A stretch of 64,000 bases of DNA from Bacteroides sp. (GTDB lineage: Bacteria; Bacteroidota; Bacteroidia; Bacteroidales; Bacteroidaceae), in NCBI GenBank assembly GCA_021202275.1, contig JAJQDI010000002.1, forward strand, positions 1-64,000. Direction: 5' to 3'. Position 1 is the first letter of the stretch. Each line of letters starts with the position of its first letter. The notes under the pieces are model-generated. The model searched no databases, had not been told where the DNA came from, and was given only the letters and a program-made list of their open reading frames with translations. Positions 63,238 through 64,000 of the stretch are shown piece by piece. A program made the translations under genes and the position numbers.

Positions 63238-63996
63238 TTACTCTGTGATCTGAAGCATCTGCAATACGGTAGCACGTTCATGGGCGGGAATGCTGTATAC
63301 CCACTTCAACACGCTTTCGAAAGTGACCTTCTGATCGGTATAAGGAATATTCTGCCGGGTGGCGATCATCATAAGATTGATCCGTTCGAAAGGTTTATTA
63401 GTCACCTTGGATAGTTCGTATTTCAGGCCATTGCCGGGAAAGGTATACTCCTGATCGGCCAGGAACAGACGGGAAGCCTCGAGTTCATTCGGGAATACCA
63501 CGGAACCTCCGTCTTTATCGAACCAAAAGATGGTGAGATAGGCATCCCGGTTCCGGGACCGTATGTTGAAACTCAGCCCATCGCCGTTCTTATATGTATT
63601 TCCCACACCGGTCAGTTCCAGGACAAACTCCCGGTCGGTCTGCTCGTTTACCCTGACCACCGCGCCGATGGTTACCTCTTTGGAAAGGGTCTCGGTACGC
63701 GGGTCCCAGATATTGCGGACTTTCCTGTCGGTCACATTCATCATCCCGCCGATAGCAATGGCGTTGACCTGGGAATAGACCTCGTAGAAATTGCTGTTGT
63801 CATTCTCCGATACCTGCCCGAAGGCGGAGAAGACCTCCTCAAAAACACCGGCCTTGCGCAAAGCCTCTTTACGGGCTTCCATCAACGCTTTTTCCTCGGC
63901 CTGACGCGGAGTGATATCGTCACTCACTACCCAGACTCCGGTACATCCCTGAACTTTCACCTCTTTTTGTGCGGATAAAGAGACGAAAGGCAACAC
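63238..63996 (-). CDS. DUF4384-like exported protein, N-terminus truncated by window or near edge
   Basis: LPFVSLSAQKEVKVQGCTGVWVVSDDITPRQAEEKALMEARKEALRKAGV (LPP20-like) and SRNRDAYLTIFWFDKDGGSVVFPNE (DUF4384-like). Confidence 0.7.
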   Translation of the reverse strand: MLPFVSLSAQKEVKVQGCTGVWVVSDDITPRQAEEKALMEARKEALRKAGVFEEVFSAFGQVSENDNSNFYEVYSQVNAIAIGGMMNVTDRKVRNIWDPRTETLSKEVTIGAVVRVNEQTDREFVLELTGVGNTYKNGDGLSFNIRSRNRDAYLTIFWFDKDGGSVVFPNELEASRLFLADQEYTFPGNGLKYELSKVTNKPFERINLMMIATRQNIPYTDQKVTFESVLKWVYSIPAHERATVLQMLQITE

Positions 63997-64000
63997 ACAG

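Overview
Bacteroidetes-like chromosomal window. It has TAnnTTTG-type -7 promoters, SusC/SusD pairs and many exported glycan-active enzymes. Left to right: tRNA-Phe (edge-truncated) and tRNA-Pro; a large pectin / rhamnogalacturonan utilisation region (six-hairpin glycosidase-like proteins, PL1, GH2, GH28, PL11, GH106, two GH105 domains, a sialate-esterase/GH105 fusion) with two divergent susCD loci and an L-rhamnose catabolic cluster (rhaB, rhaA, rhaT, rhaD); an arginine/proline block (argR, GNAT, argG, argC, argD, proC); a PAS/GAF histidine kinase; an XRE-cupin and AMP-ligase pair; a candidate sRNA; and a four-gene exported cassette (DUF4384-like, transglutaminase-like, WD40/OmpA-like, TPR-caspase). 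The strongest finding is an apparent invertible susC expression switch. A perfect 42-bp inverted repeat lies inside two divergent susC genes (17999-18040 and 19488-19529). It brackets the only susC signal-peptide region and promoter plus an AraC-type regulator, and the second susC lacks its own 5' end. An extra 18-bp copy of the palindromic core site lies at 19453-19470. Other notable observations: three in-frame TAG codons (susC1, rhaA, PL11 lyase), two homopolymer-associated frameshifts (GH2, histidine kinase), a family of MITE-like palindromic repeats abutting gene 3' ends, and the caspase/transglutaminase cassette.
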